Positions 1 to 10,732 of a stretch of 64,000 nucleotides of DNA are shown in pieces. The position numbers and the translations under genes are program-made. The stretch is taken from contig NC_008576.1 of assembly GCF_000014865.1 (NCBI RefSeq), positions 1-64,000 on the forward strand, read 5' to 3'. How positions within the stretch are numbered: the first letter of the stretch is position 1; each line of letters opens with the position of its first letter. The notes under the pieces were generated by a model that saw only the letters and a list, made by a program, of their open reading frames with translations, did not search any database and was not told the origin of the DNA. The stretch is from Magnetococcus marinus MC-1 (GTDB lineage: Bacteria; Pseudomonadota; Magnetococcia; Magnetococcales; Magnetococcaceae).

Positions 1-180
1 TAAATGACCGATATAACGCGCGCGTTGCGTTCTTCTATCCATTGAGACCGGCACCGTTCCCGAGTACCATGGGGTGTTGTGGTTGTGGCAATGCCCCATC
101 CACCATCAACCCGTGATGATTGAGGCGGCCACCCCAATGGGGCCACACGCGCCTGCCCGGCAGGAGAGCACAGAGGCACA

Positions 181-1524
181 ATGCAGGATTTTTGGTCCAA
201 AGCGATGGACGCGGTGGCCGAGCAGGTCTCGGTCCAGGTGTTTGAGGCATGGATACGCCCCCTGAAAGCAGGGGGTGAGGTGGGCGATGGCCAATTTCAG
301 GTCTACGCGGCCAACGATTTTTCTGCCGATTGGGTAAAAAAACGCTATGGCGGATTGCTGGAAGAGATTTTAAGCGAACAGCTTGGGGAGCCTGTCACCC
401 TGTTGTTTGCGGCGGACCCTGCCTTGGAAAAACCGGTCGCCTCCAAAACCCAGACCGTCACCCCGGTGCAGAGCGGTGGTGAAACGGGCGATCAAGAGAA
501 CTTTCATAGCGGCCTTGACCCCCGCTATACCTTTGACAGCTTTGTGGTGGGGGGCTGCAACCAGTTTGTTCACGCCGCCGCCGCCCGCGTGGCCGAAGCC
601 CCAGCCGCCGCCTACAACCCCCTGTTTATTCACGGTGGGGTTGGCCTAGGCAAAACCCACGTGATGCAGGCGATCGGCAATCGGGTATTGGAGATCGACC
701 CCGACAAGCGGGTACTCTATATCTCTTCAGAAAACTTTATGACCCAGCTTATCAACTCCCTGCGTTTTAAGCGGGTATTTGATTTTAAAGAAAATTTTCG
801 CTCGGTCGATGTGCTGCTGGTGGATGATATTCAGTTTATTGCGGGTAAAAAGGCGACCCAGGAGGAGTTTTTTCACACCTTCAATGCCCTCTATGAGGCT
901 AAAAAGCAGATTGTCATGACCGCAGACAGCTTTCCCCATGAAATTGAACATTTAGAGGAGCGTCTGCGCTCCCGCTTTGGCATGGGGCTGGTGGCCGATA
1001 TGCAACCACCAGATCTGGAAACCCGGGTGGCCATTTTACAAAAAAAGGCAGGCAGCGAAGGGCTTAGATTGGCCGACGAGGTGGCCTTTTTTCTGGCTGA
1101 TGCGGTACAGACCAACGTGCGGGAGCTGGAAGGGGCCTTGATTCGGGTTTCGGCCTACGCCTCACTGACCGGCAAGCCCATTACCATGGCGCTGGTCAAG
1201 GAGTCGTTGAAGGATATCGTGCGGGGGCAGGATCGGGCGGTCACGGTGGAGCAGATTCAAAAGACGGTCGCCAATTATTATAAGGTCAAGGTTACGGATC
1301 TCTGCTCCAACAGCCGTTCGCGCATCTACAGCCACCCCAGGCAGATTGCGATGTATCTGTGCAAACAGCTTACCCAGCACTCTTATCCAGAGATTGGGCA
1401 CCGTTTTGGAGGCCGCGACCACACCACGGTACTCTACGCGGTGAGTCAGGTGGATAAAAAACAGGGCAGCACCCCGGCCTTGGCCGATGAGTTGGCATCT
1501 CTGAAGAGCATGTTGCAAAAATAA
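181..1524 (+). CDS. dnaA: Chromosomal replication initiator DnaA
   Basis: DnaA binds DnaA boxes at oriC, oligomerises with ATP and opens the duplex. The 447-residue product has the usual length and layout: an N-terminal domain I opening with the family-like FWSKAMDAV stretch, a variable linker to about residue 115, an AAA+ domain with P-loop GGVGLGKT near residues 151-158 and Walker B LLVDDIQF near 211-218, and a C-terminal domain IV with SRSRIYSHPRQIAMYL and the signature GRDHTTVLYA. The ATG is preceded by AGGAGA. dnaN follows after 45 bases on the same strand. The 180 bases upstream contain no perfect DnaA box, so this gene does not mark an obvious origin here. Confidence 0.98.
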   Translation: MQDFWSKAMDAVAEQVSVQVFEAWIRPLKAGGEVGDGQFQVYAANDFSADWVKKRYGGLLEEILSEQLGEPVTLLFAADPALEKPVASKTQTVTPVQSGGETGDQENFHSGLDPRYTFDSFVVGGCNQFVHAAAARVAEAPAAAYNPLFIHGGVGLGKTHVMQAIGNRVLEIDPDKRVLYISSENFMTQLINSLRFKRVFDFKENFRSVDVLLVDDIQFIAGKKATQEEFFHTFNALYEAKKQIVMTADSFPHEIEHLEERLRSRFGMGLVADMQPPDLETRVAILQKKAGSEGLRLADEVAFFLADAVQTNVRELEGALIRVSAYASLTGKPITMALVKESLKDIVRGQDRAVTVEQIQKTVANYYKVKVTDLCSNSRSRIYSHPRQIAMYLCKQLTQHSYPEIGHRFGGRDHTTVLYAVSQVDKKQGSTPALADELASLKSMLQK

Positions 1525-1569
1525 CCGGTCAATCCAGCACACCGGCAAAGCATTAACAGCGAGGCACCC

Positions 1570-2700
1570 ATGGAATTTCACGTCAGCCGCGAACCCTTTC
1601 TCAAAGCCCTGCAACGTTTGCAGAGTGTGGTGGAGAAGCGTAACACCATGCCAGAGTTGGGCAATGCCCTGCTGGAAGCCAGCGCCGAGGGTCTAACCCT
1701 CACCGCCACCGACCTAGAGGTCTCCATGAAGAGCCACTGCCCCGCCGAGGTGGAGAGCAGCGGTGCCATTGCGGTTTCGGCACGTAAGCTGTTTGAGATC
1801 GTACGGGAGCTGCCTCAAGATAGCCTGCGGCTACGCAGCGAAGCTGGGGAGCGGCTGGTACTAACCTGTGGTCGCGCCCGTTTTACCCTGGTGGGTATTA
1901 GAGCGGATATATTTCCCCCCTTTCCGGAGACCACCCAGGGACAAAGCTTTACCCTGTCTGGCCCGCGTCTGGCCGAGATGATCGCCAAGACCCACTTTGC
2001 CATGAGCCAGGATGAGACCCGTTATACCCTGAACGGCATTTTGCTGCATCTGGTCAGCGCCGCCGATGCCGAGTTGGCAGGGGAGAACGGCTTGGTGCGG
2101 ATTGTCGCCACCGATACCCACCGCTTAGCCATGGCTGAAATGGCGCTGGATATCCCGGTGGAGGAGAGCGCTGAGTTGATTATTCCCCGCAAGGGGGTGC
2201 AGGAGATCCGCAAGCTGGTAGAAGAGGATGATGAGGCGGTAGAGCTGGGCCTGGATGAAAATTTTATCCGCGTTTCCAAGCCAGGTATTGTGCTTACCTC
2301 CAAGCTGGTGAGTGGGCGTTTTCCCAACTATCAGCGGGTGATTCCCACCGACAACCCTCATCTGCTGGAGCTGGAGAAGGAGCCTCTGTTTGGGGTGGTT
2401 AAGCGGATGATGGTGCTCTCTCACGAAAAATCCCGTGGTATCCGCATGGCGCTGAGCTCGGACCACATTAAGGTGAGTGCGCAAAACCCCGAGCAGGAGG
2501 CTGCGGAAGAGGAGATGCCCTGCTCTTTTGCCGGTAAAGATATGACCGTGGGCTTTAATGCCCGCTATCTGCAAGAGATTGTCTCGGTTGCCAATGGGGA
2601 TACCGTGCGCATGAAATTGCGCGATGAGGAGTCCCCCGTGTTGGTTGAGGAGCACTCGGCTACCGGCTATCTGTATGTACTCATGCCCATGCGGGTGTGA
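1570..2700 (+). CDS. dnaN: DNA polymerase III beta sliding clamp
   Basis: DnaN forms the dimeric ring that tethers DNA polymerase III to DNA. The 376-residue length fits the three-fold repeated clamp domain. Recognisable parts are the N-terminus MEFHVSREPFLKALQRLQSV, the middle ATDTHRLAMAE segment near residue 180 and the C-terminal YLYVLMPMRV, which ends like the MPMR(L/V) tail of the family. It lies between dnaA and recF in the standard order. Its TGATGA stop region is only 10 bases from the recF start, suggesting one transcript. Confidence 0.98.
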   Translation: MEFHVSREPFLKALQRLQSVVEKRNTMPELGNALLEASAEGLTLTATDLEVSMKSHCPAEVESSGAIAVSARKLFEIVRELPQDSLRLRSEAGERLVLTCGRARFTLVGIRADIFPPFPETTQGQSFTLSGPRLAEMIAKTHFAMSQDETRYTLNGILLHLVSAADAELAGENGLVRIVATDTHRLAMAEMALDIPVEESAELIIPRKGVQEIRKLVEEDDEAVELGLDENFIRVSKPGIVLTSKLVSGRFPNYQRVIPTDNPHLLELEKEPLFGVVKRMMVLSHEKSRGIRMALSSDHIKVSAQNPEQEAAEEEMPCSFAGKDMTVGFNARYLQEIVSVANGDTVRMKLRDEESPVLVEEHSATGYLYVLMPMRV

Positions 2701-2710
2701 TGATAGATCC

Positions 2711-3859
2711 ATGCAACTGGATCGGTTGACGCTGCGGGATTTTCGCAACATCACAGAGGCGGAGCTCAGGTTTGGTCCCGGCTTAAATCTGATCACCGGC
2801 CCCAATGGTCACGGCAAGAGCAACCTACTGGAGGCCATTGGTCTGCTGGCGACGGGGCGCTCTTTTCGGCGGGCTCCCGCTGCGGCCTTGCGGCGCTATG
2901 GACAGCCTTGGTTTCATCTACGGGGCGAAACCACGGCACGGGATCTGGGGCATCGGTTGGAGTTTTTTGGGCAGGCCGGGCGGCAGGCGGTTAAGATTAA
3001 TGGCAAATCGGCCTCGGCGGCATCGGCCCTGGGGCAGGCGTTGGCGGCGGTGATTGTCACACCGGATACGCTGCGGCTGGTGCAGGATGGGCCAGGGGTG
3101 CGGCGTGGGTTTGTGGATTGGGTCGCCTTTACCTGTGGACGCCAGCAGGGTGCCTTGAGCCATGCGGTGGTGGCGGGTGACTATCAAAAGGCGCTCAAGG
3201 CCCGCAATCGGCTGCTCAAGCTACCACGGGTAGAGGCTGGAGAGTGGCTGGCTTGGGAGAGCCAGTTGGCCACCTTGGGGGCCAAGATGGCCCGCAATCG
3301 CTACCAAGTTCTTCAGCGCTTACAACCCCATTTGGACCGTATGTTGGAAGATTTAGGCATGGCACAGCGGTTGACCATCACGCTGAGCTGCCAGTTGGAC
3401 CGCCATGGGACACATTGGGCCGAGGATGAATCGGCGGCGGCGAGCCTTTACCGCCGGTTGCTGGCGGAAAACCGGGCGTCAGAGCGGCGCAGTGGTGGTA
3501 CGGCGATAGGTCCTCACCGGGATGATTTGGTGTTACGGCTGGATGGTCATGCCTTGGCGCAATTTGGCTCCCAGGGGCAGCAGAAGCGGGCTGCGCTGGC
3601 CTTAAAGCTGGCGGAGGCGCAGCTGTTGCAGGAGCAGCTGGGGGAGTGGCCACTGTTTGTGCTGGATGATCCGGCGGCGGAGTTGGATACGGATGGCATG
3701 AGCCGCTTGATGGGGCTCTTGGCCCGTTGCGGGGGACAGATATTTGTGGCCAGTTGCCGGGCGCAGACCATTCCTTGGTCAGGCTTGGCCCCCCAACGTT
3801 TTTATGTGGATCAGGGTGTGTTTGCGTTGACTGAGGAGATACCCCTGGAGAGCCTTTGA
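2711..3859 (+). CDS. recF: Recombination mediator RecF
   Basis: RecF is an SMC-like ATPase that with RecO and RecR loads RecA at gaps in damaged or stalled DNA. The ATG at 2711 gives the canonical N-terminus MQLDRLTLRDFRNI, and longer in-frame starts would overlap dnaN. The 382 residues carry P-loop GPNGHGKS at 30-37 (Lys36), an ABC-type signature FGSQGQQKR and Walker B FVLDDPAAELD near the C-terminus. The stop is TGATG, overlapping the ATG of the following AAA ATPase gene by one base. In the usual chromosomal order gyrB would follow directly; here two extra genes intervene. Confidence 0.97.
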   Translation: MQLDRLTLRDFRNITEAELRFGPGLNLITGPNGHGKSNLLEAIGLLATGRSFRRAPAAALRRYGQPWFHLRGETTARDLGHRLEFFGQAGRQAVKINGKSASAASALGQALAAVIVTPDTLRLVQDGPGVRRGFVDWVAFTCGRQQGALSHAVVAGDYQKALKARNRLLKLPRVEAGEWLAWESQLATLGAKMARNRYQVLQRLQPHLDRMLEDLGMAQRLTITLSCQLDRHGTHWAEDESAAASLYRRLLAENRASERRSGGTAIGPHRDDLVLRLDGHALAQFGSQGQQKRAALALKLAEAQLLQEQLGEWPLFVLDDPAAELDTDGMSRLMGLLARCGGQIFVASCRAQTIPWSGLAPQRFYVDQGVFALTEEIPLESL

Positions 3860-5223
3860 TGAAGCTGAACACGCTTACACTGTCGAATTTTCGCTGCTTT
3901 GAATCCTTGGAGATCACATTTGATGATTATCTAACGGTTCTGGTCGCCCAAAATGGCGGTGGTAAAACGGCTATTCTAGATGCCATTGGTGTTGCCCTTG
4001 GACCCTATTTAGGGGCATTTGATGAGGCTGTAGGTAGCCATTTTTCCCCGGAAGATGTGCGCACAAAACCCAGCCACACACAGCCGTCTATGGAGAGTCT
4101 CTATCCACTAACGCTGGTTGCCCATGGTGTGGCCGAAGGTCAAGAGATCCACTGGGAACGTGCCTTAAAAGGCAAAAAATCCAAGACCACGGTTGCAGGT
4201 GCCAAAAATCTCGTGCTCGTTGCAAAAAATCAGCAAGTGCGGATACGCCAAGGAATCTCCGTTGATCTGCCATTGCTGGCCTACTACGGAACGGGGCGGT
4301 TATGGCGCAACATTCGTGTAACCACCTCAACAAAACAGGGGTGGGGTAGCCGAACCCTTGGCTACACCAACGCCCTAAGCCCGGCCTCTAGCTTTAACAG
4401 CTTTGAGCGTTGGTTCCAGGACACGGATCGCGCCCATTATGATTATCAATTAGAACACTCTGATGGCCCCACAAACTATGGTGGAGCCAACGCATTTTTG
4501 GCCTCACCAGAACGGGATAACCCATTTGGACAGGCGTTAGACGCTGTACGAGGGGCTGTGGATCTCGCTTTGGAATCGGTTCAATGGGGTACGCTACGGT
4601 ATAGTGGTACACATAGGCGCATTGTGGTATCACACCCGGCGCACGGCATTTTACCCGTGCATCTGCTTAGTGATGGCATCCGCAATATGATTGGTCTGGT
4701 CGCGGATATGGCCTATCGCGCTGTGCGACTCAACCCGCATCTGGGTGTAGAGGCTGCCCAACGCGTGGAAGGCGTTGTGTTGATTGATGAAGTAGACATG
4801 CATCTGCACCCCGCTTGGCAGCAGGTTGTGCTTACCGACCTACGCAAGGCATTTCCTAAGGTGCAGTTTGTGGTCACCACCCATAGTCCCCAGGTGCTAA
4901 CCACGGTAAAACGGGAAAACATCCGGGTTTTGGAGATTGAAAACGGTCGTGGCACGGCCCGCCCCCCGCTCACGCAGACCTTGGGTCGGGATAACCGGGA
5001 GACCATTGAGGATGTAATGCAGGTCGATGCCCGACCACCTATTGAACCCACCACACAGCTAAAACACTATTTGGATATGGTTGGGCAAGGCAATGGTGAC
5101 ACGATTGAAGCACTGAATCTGCGGGCAATTTTGGAGCAGATCTATGGTAAGGATTACACCAAGCTGCGTGTGGCAGATTGTGCGATCCATAAATATCGCG
5201 CCATGCGAGCCCAGAGCAAATGA
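3859..5223 (+). CDS. ptuA: Septu PtuA-like AAA/ABC ATPase
   Basis: This looks like the ATPase of a Septu-type anti-phage pair (PtuA, also a partner of the retron Ec78 effector). The 454-residue product has an RecF/SMC-like start MKLNTLTLSNFRCFESL, P-loop AQNGGGKT at residues 30-37, ABC-type signature LLSDGIRN at about 269-276, Walker B VVLIDEVDMHLHP at 306-318 and H-switch TTHSPQVL around 340-347. The ATG overlaps the recF stop as TGATG, and its own stop overlaps the next ATG as ATGA, so the genes are translationally coupled. In Septu the ATPase assembles with an HNH nuclease and controls it. The name rests on architecture plus partner; a different AAA+HNH family remains possible. The gene is not part of the usual dnaA-gyrB cluster. 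Confidence 0.82.
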   Translation: MKLNTLTLSNFRCFESLEITFDDYLTVLVAQNGGGKTAILDAIGVALGPYLGAFDEAVGSHFSPEDVRTKPSHTQPSMESLYPLTLVAHGVAEGQEIHWERALKGKKSKTTVAGAKNLVLVAKNQQVRIRQGISVDLPLLAYYGTGRLWRNIRVTTSTKQGWGSRTLGYTNALSPASSFNSFERWFQDTDRAHYDYQLEHSDGPTNYGGANAFLASPERDNPFGQALDAVRGAVDLALESVQWGTLRYSGTHRRIVVSHPAHGILPVHLLSDGIRNMIGLVADMAYRAVRLNPHLGVEAAQRVEGVVLIDEVDMHLHPAWQQVVLTDLRKAFPKVQFVVTTHSPQVLTTVKRENIRVLEIENGRGTARPPLTQTLGRDNRETIEDVMQVDARPPIEPTTQLKHYLDMVGQGNGDTIEALNLRAILEQIYGKDYTKLRVADCAIHKYRAMRAQSK

Positions 5224-5909
5224 GGCACGTCAAACACACAGCGTCTCTCACCAAGCTAGACCGTGCAAAGACTAAAGATCCTTGCCCGACAGATCCAGCA
5301 AAAGCTTGGAGAGGCTTTAAACATAAAGACGATGTGGCCAAACAACTTAAACTCCTGCAAGACGGCCTTTGTGCCTACTGTCAAGTGAGTTTGGACACGG
5401 AGCTTGGCTACCATATCGATCATATTCAGCCAAAGGGTCCCAACCCTAAGCAAACTTTTGTCTGGCACAATCTGGTACTCTCTTGCATAGCAAGTGGATC
5501 CCAAGGTGCGGTGAGCGGAAAGCTCAGTTGTGGTCACGCTAAAGGCAATCAAGCGTTACCTAAGGATATGGACCCCACGCACCCTGACTGTGAATCACTC
5601 TTTACGTACACCCTTTCGGGTAAGGTTGAGCCCAATCCAGATCGCCCCCCCGAGCAGGTGGAGGACATTAAAAAAGCGATCGAATTGTTGAACCTCAACA
5701 ACAAACGGCTGGTTCGCGAGCGGGCCGAGATGTTGCATGAAGGTTATCTATGTTTAAAAGATCTTAACGGGAGTGCCGTTGCCCATTTCCTGGATTTGGA
5801 ACTGGGAAAAACCAACGGAAAACACAGGGCATTTATCACGGCCCGCAAACTGCACTTTCAAGATTGGCCACACGTTGAGCCCATCGACAACACGCTTGAA
5901 GAGAGATGA
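5220..5909 (+). CDS. ptuB: Septu PtuB-like HNH endonuclease
   Basis: A 229-residue putative HNH nuclease and likely effector of the upstream ATPase. Visible motifs are a zinc-type CAYC at residues 51-54, the HNH-like core HIDHIQPKG starting at 65, a W-H-N-L-V-L-S-C segment near 85, and LSCGHAKGN near 104, which together match the PtuB/TIGR02646-like arrangement. The C-terminal third is helical without recognised motifs. The ATG overlaps the ptuA stop by four bases (ATGA), and gyrB begins six bases after its stop with the gyrB ribosome-binding sequence lying inside the ptuB end. The tight coupling implies co-expression with recF and gyrB. The nuclease role is known for the family, not shown here. 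Confidence 0.8.
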   Translation: MRHVKHTASLTKLDRAKTKDPCPTDPAKAWRGFKHKDDVAKQLKLLQDGLCAYCQVSLDTELGYHIDHIQPKGPNPKQTFVWHNLVLSCIASGSQGAVSGKLSCGHAKGNQALPKDMDPTHPDCESLFTYTLSGKVEPNPDRPPEQVEDIKKAIELLNLNNKRLVRERAEMLHEGYLCLKDLNGSAVAHFLDLELGKTNGKHRAFITARKLHFQDWPHVEPIDNTLEER

Positions 5910-8354
<2,445 letters not shown>

Positions 8355-8382
8355 TCGGCTGGATCATAGCGATTTTATCCAG

Positions 8383-8409
8383 ATGGGGGCCGAGTGCCCC
8401 CATGTTTTT
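8383..8409 (+). terminator. Rho-independent terminator after gyrB
   Basis: An eight-base stem (ATGGGGGC pairing with GCCCCCAT) with a four-base loop is followed by GTTTTTG, 28 bases after the gyrB stop. It should end the dnaA-gyrB transcript. Confidence 0.8.
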
Positions 8410-8554
8410 GAGCAGGAGCCGTAACCTTGGGGTTGTTGCTCAAAAAGCGCCTCGGCAACCGATACGGTACCCCCCTTTTGGGGGAGGTACCCTTCGGGAA
8501 CCCCCGTCGCGCTGGCGGCAACAGGGTTCATACCGGCTGAGGCACTTGGTGGAG
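8410..8554. other. Gap between convergent genes with GC-rich repeats
   Basis: Between the gyrB terminator and the end of the minus-strand gene lies GC-rich sequence with an imperfect inverted repeat around 8466-8491 (GGTACC arms enclosing C and G runs). No gene is visible. It may be a weak minus-strand terminator, but it lacks a clear T-run. Confidence 0.4.
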
Positions 8555-9178
8555 CTATTTTAGGTTTTTCACGAACTGGTTCACATTGTTCCATTTTTCG
8601 CGGTTTTTGCTCTTTTCTTCATAGATAAAGCGCACCACCTCCCCCATGATCGGGTGATCCTCCTCCCACATCTCAAACTGAAAGGGGGATTTTTTCAGGG
8701 TATTACCCAACTCTCGCAATTCGCCGGTTGCCCAGATTGAAGCCGTGGCGATAAAAAAGATGATGGCAGGAACCAGCGGTGCCAGCATGCGCCTTTTCAG
8801 GATCAGACGCTTCTCTGCCTTGCGTTGTAACGTTTGTTCAACCTCAGCCCTTTGCTGGGCCTCCAGCGGATCGGGCTCACTCCATAAATTCTGTGCATCA
8901 AAGGCCTTACAACGCATTCTAAATTGCTCTTGCGCCCGTTTTTGACGCTGGGCCTTACTCTCATCCTTAATGACGCGAGTCAGCAACTTAAACCGCTCTG
9001 CTGCATAAAGATCCACGCGCGTTTGATGCAGTTTCGCCACCACGGTTTTACTCATAAAAGCCAAGGCTTTTTGTTCCAGATGCTGGTTTAAGACGGCATT
9101 TTTAATGCGGTCAAGCTGGGCCATCCGCTTCTCAAAAGCCTGTGCAATTTTTTCCTTCCGCTCTTTTTTTGACATCAT
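8555..9178 (-). CDS. Hypothetical coiled-coil membrane protein
   Basis: I do not recognise this 207-residue protein. It is rich in Lys, Arg, Glu and Gln with long helical stretches in the first 130 residues, suggesting a coiled coil. One hydrophobic segment of about 20 residues follows (LAPLVPAIIFFIATASIWAT), then a charged tail of about 50 residues. This predicts a single-pass inner-membrane protein. I chose the ATG at 9178 because AGGGG lies eight bases upstream; an upstream in-frame GTG at 9214 has no such site. It converges on gyrB and has an AT-rich 400-base region upstream, so it is probably a single-gene transcript. Confidence 0.65.
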   Translation of the reverse strand: MMSKKERKEKIAQAFEKRMAQLDRIKNAVLNQHLEQKALAFMSKTVVAKLHQTRVDLYAAERFKLLTRVIKDESKAQRQKRAQEQFRMRCKAFDAQNLWSEPDPLEAQQRAEVEQTLQRKAEKRLILKRRMLAPLVPAIIFFIATASIWATGELRELGNTLKKSPFQFEMWEEDHPIMGEVVRFIYEEKSKNREKWNNVNQFVKNLK

Positions 9179-9572
9179 GGCAAACGCCCCTACCACAGAG
9201 CCGACCACCTGCACACCAACCGTTTCGCATAACCCTATGGAAACTTAAACTATTTTTGTTTGGTGTCGGTTATCCGCGTTTCAATGAACGGTTTTTAGTT
9301 CCATACTTCCCTGAAAATCCGTTCAAAAGACTTAGTTAATAAGCAATTTAAAGGTATCATTCAATAACTAGCACGTCAATACTCAATAACCATATTTAGT
9401 ACTATTAAGATCTATTCTAGTACTATCAGATGAGAAGAAACCACCCATGGGGTAAAAAGGTCTGTATGAATGGTTCTTTATTTAGTTGTTTTATTTAAAT
9501 TTTTTTAAGCATTTTACCGCAACAAAATGATGAAACCTGAGGGCTATAAATCCATACAGCCGGGCACACACC
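9179..9572. other. AT-rich intergenic region
   Basis: About 390 bases, clearly more AT-rich than the surroundings, with no supported ORF. It contains short direct repeats (TCAATAAC twice near 9360-9390, TAGTACTAT twice near 9396-9427). It presumably includes the promoter of the minus-strand gene to its left, but I cannot point to a convincing -35/-10 pair. Confidence 0.4.
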
Positions 9573-9610
9573 TAAAAAAAGCTCTGGCATGTTTTGCACG
9601 CCAGAGCTTA
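9573..9610 (-). terminator. Rho-independent terminator, minus strand
   Basis: AAGCTCTGGC and GCCAGAGCTT form a perfect ten-base stem with an 11-base loop. Read on the minus strand it is followed by a run of seven T. It lies 28 bases beyond the stop of the minus-strand coiled-coil gene. Confidence 0.88.
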
Positions 9611-9637
9611 GCTTGGGGAAGATTTTGGGGGCTGGTA

Positions 9638-10243
9638 TTAATCGGCCACGGGGCGGATAACCCCATTGGCTTCGGCCAGTTGACTGCGCAGTTGCTCGGC
9701 TTCGTGGCGGGTACGTTCGAGGGCCTGTTCGGCGCTCTCCAGGGATTCATACGCAAGGGTGAGGCGGTTTTTTAGCACAGCCAGCCCTTGTAACTGCCCT
9801 TTGGTCTGTTGGCTGACCAATTTTTGCACGTCATAATAGGCTTTACGCTCTTTTTCGGTGGAGACCTCGGGGTACTCCAGGGACATGAGCTGCGCCTTTC
9901 GATACTGCTCTTTGGCCTCCCGCATGGGCTTTTCCATATCCTTGAGGGTCAGATCAGCGGCACGTAGCTCCTCTTCCAGCAGGGTAAAGGCGGCCCGTTT
10001 GGTGGTGACCTCTTTGAGCAGTTCGGTATAGCGCATCTCTAGGTGGTTGATGCGTGCATGCAGCGCCTCAACATCGGTGGCGAAGGTCATGGCGTCATGG
10101 TTGGTCTGCAACAGCGCGGATTTGGCATCTTTGACCGCCTGACGGGCCATTTTGACCATAGCTGGCGCATGTTCGGAGGGTTGGGCGGCCTGTAGAGGCG
10201 CAGCCAACAGCAGCAATAGGGCTGCAAAAGCAAGGTGACGCAT
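9638..10243 (-). CDS. Hypothetical periplasmic coiled-coil protein
   Basis: A 201-residue protein starting with a clear Sec signal peptide (MRHLAFAALLLLLAAPLQA, probable cleavage after AQA or QAA). The rest is almost entirely helical and charged, with heptad-like patterns from about residue 30 to 190, indicating an extended periplasmic coiled coil. No enzymatic motif is visible. It is transcribed divergently from the flagellar fliQRflhB genes with about 210 bases between them, and has its own terminator. Any link to flagella is positional only. Confidence 0.7.
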   Translation of the reverse strand: MRHLAFAALLLLLAAPLQAAQPSEHAPAMVKMARQAVKDAKSALLQTNHDAMTFATDVEALHARINHLEMRYTELLKEVTTKRAAFTLLEEELRAADLTLKDMEKPMREAKEQYRKAQLMSLEYPEVSTEKERKAYYDVQKLVSQQTKGQLQGLAVLKNRLTLAYESLESAEQALERTRHEAEQLRSQLAEANGVIRPVAD

Positions 10244-10452
10244 GGGTCTATACTCCCTGGAAGGGTCGGTCTAAGCGGCATAATTGGCCCACATGCTGTG
10301 TGATACAGCCACCTAAGGGTGTTTTGGGGGTCTCTGAGTGGCGTATGTTGAAAAAAACATGCCAGAGGCGCGTTAACATCCCTGTGGCTGCTGCTTTCTT
10401 CGGGTTATGATGGGTGGATGGATCCACGCTTGTGTAAAGGACCACTGGCATC

Positions 10453-10722
10453 ATGACCGCTGATACCGTCCAAAATCTGGTTGTTGAGGCCCTCCGCCTA
10501 GCCCTGCTGATTTCGGCACCCATGCTGCTGACGGCATTGGTTGTGGGTATCACCATCTCATTGCTGCAAGCGGTGACGCAGATTCAAGAGATGACCTTGA
10601 CCTTTATTCCCAAAATTCTTGCCACCTTTCTCGCGCTGATGCTCACCCTGCCCTGGATGATCCAAAAGCTGACGGACTACTTCCGCCACCTTTTCGACAC
10701 CATTCCCACTTTAATCAGCTAA
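10453..10722 (+). CDS. fliQ: Flagellar export protein FliQ
   Basis: FliQ is a small two-helix membrane component of the flagellar type III export gate (FliP5Q4R1). The 89-residue product has two hydrophobic segments (about residues 15-40 and 50-75) and the family-like core LQAVTQIQEMTLTFIPKI between them. It is followed after ten bases by fliR, the usual order. fliP is not adjacent upstream, so this is a partial export cluster; the first gene lies 209 bases from a divergent gene, so a promoter in that gap is likely. Confidence 0.95.
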   Translation: MTADTVQNLVVEALRLALLISAPMLLTALVVGITISLLQAVTQIQEMTLTFIPKILATFLALMLTLPWMIQKLTDYFRHLFDTIPTLIS

Positions 10723-10732
10723 GGGGGCAGGC

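Noticed and set aside
1-180. Possible oriC upstream of dnaA
   Set aside because: No perfect DnaA box and no marked AT-rich core are seen in these 180 bases; the region left of the window is unknown.
2624-2710. Longer recF start overlapping dnaN
   Set aside because: The ATG at 2711 gives the family N-terminus and the extension reads another frame of dnaN.
8466-8510. GC-rich inverted repeats after gyrB as a mobile repeat
   Set aside because: Only one imperfect copy in the window and no flanking duplication.
10380-10452. Sigma-54 promoter for fliQ
   Set aside because: A GG-N10-GC spacing can be found near 10418-10431 but the surrounding bases fit the consensus poorly.
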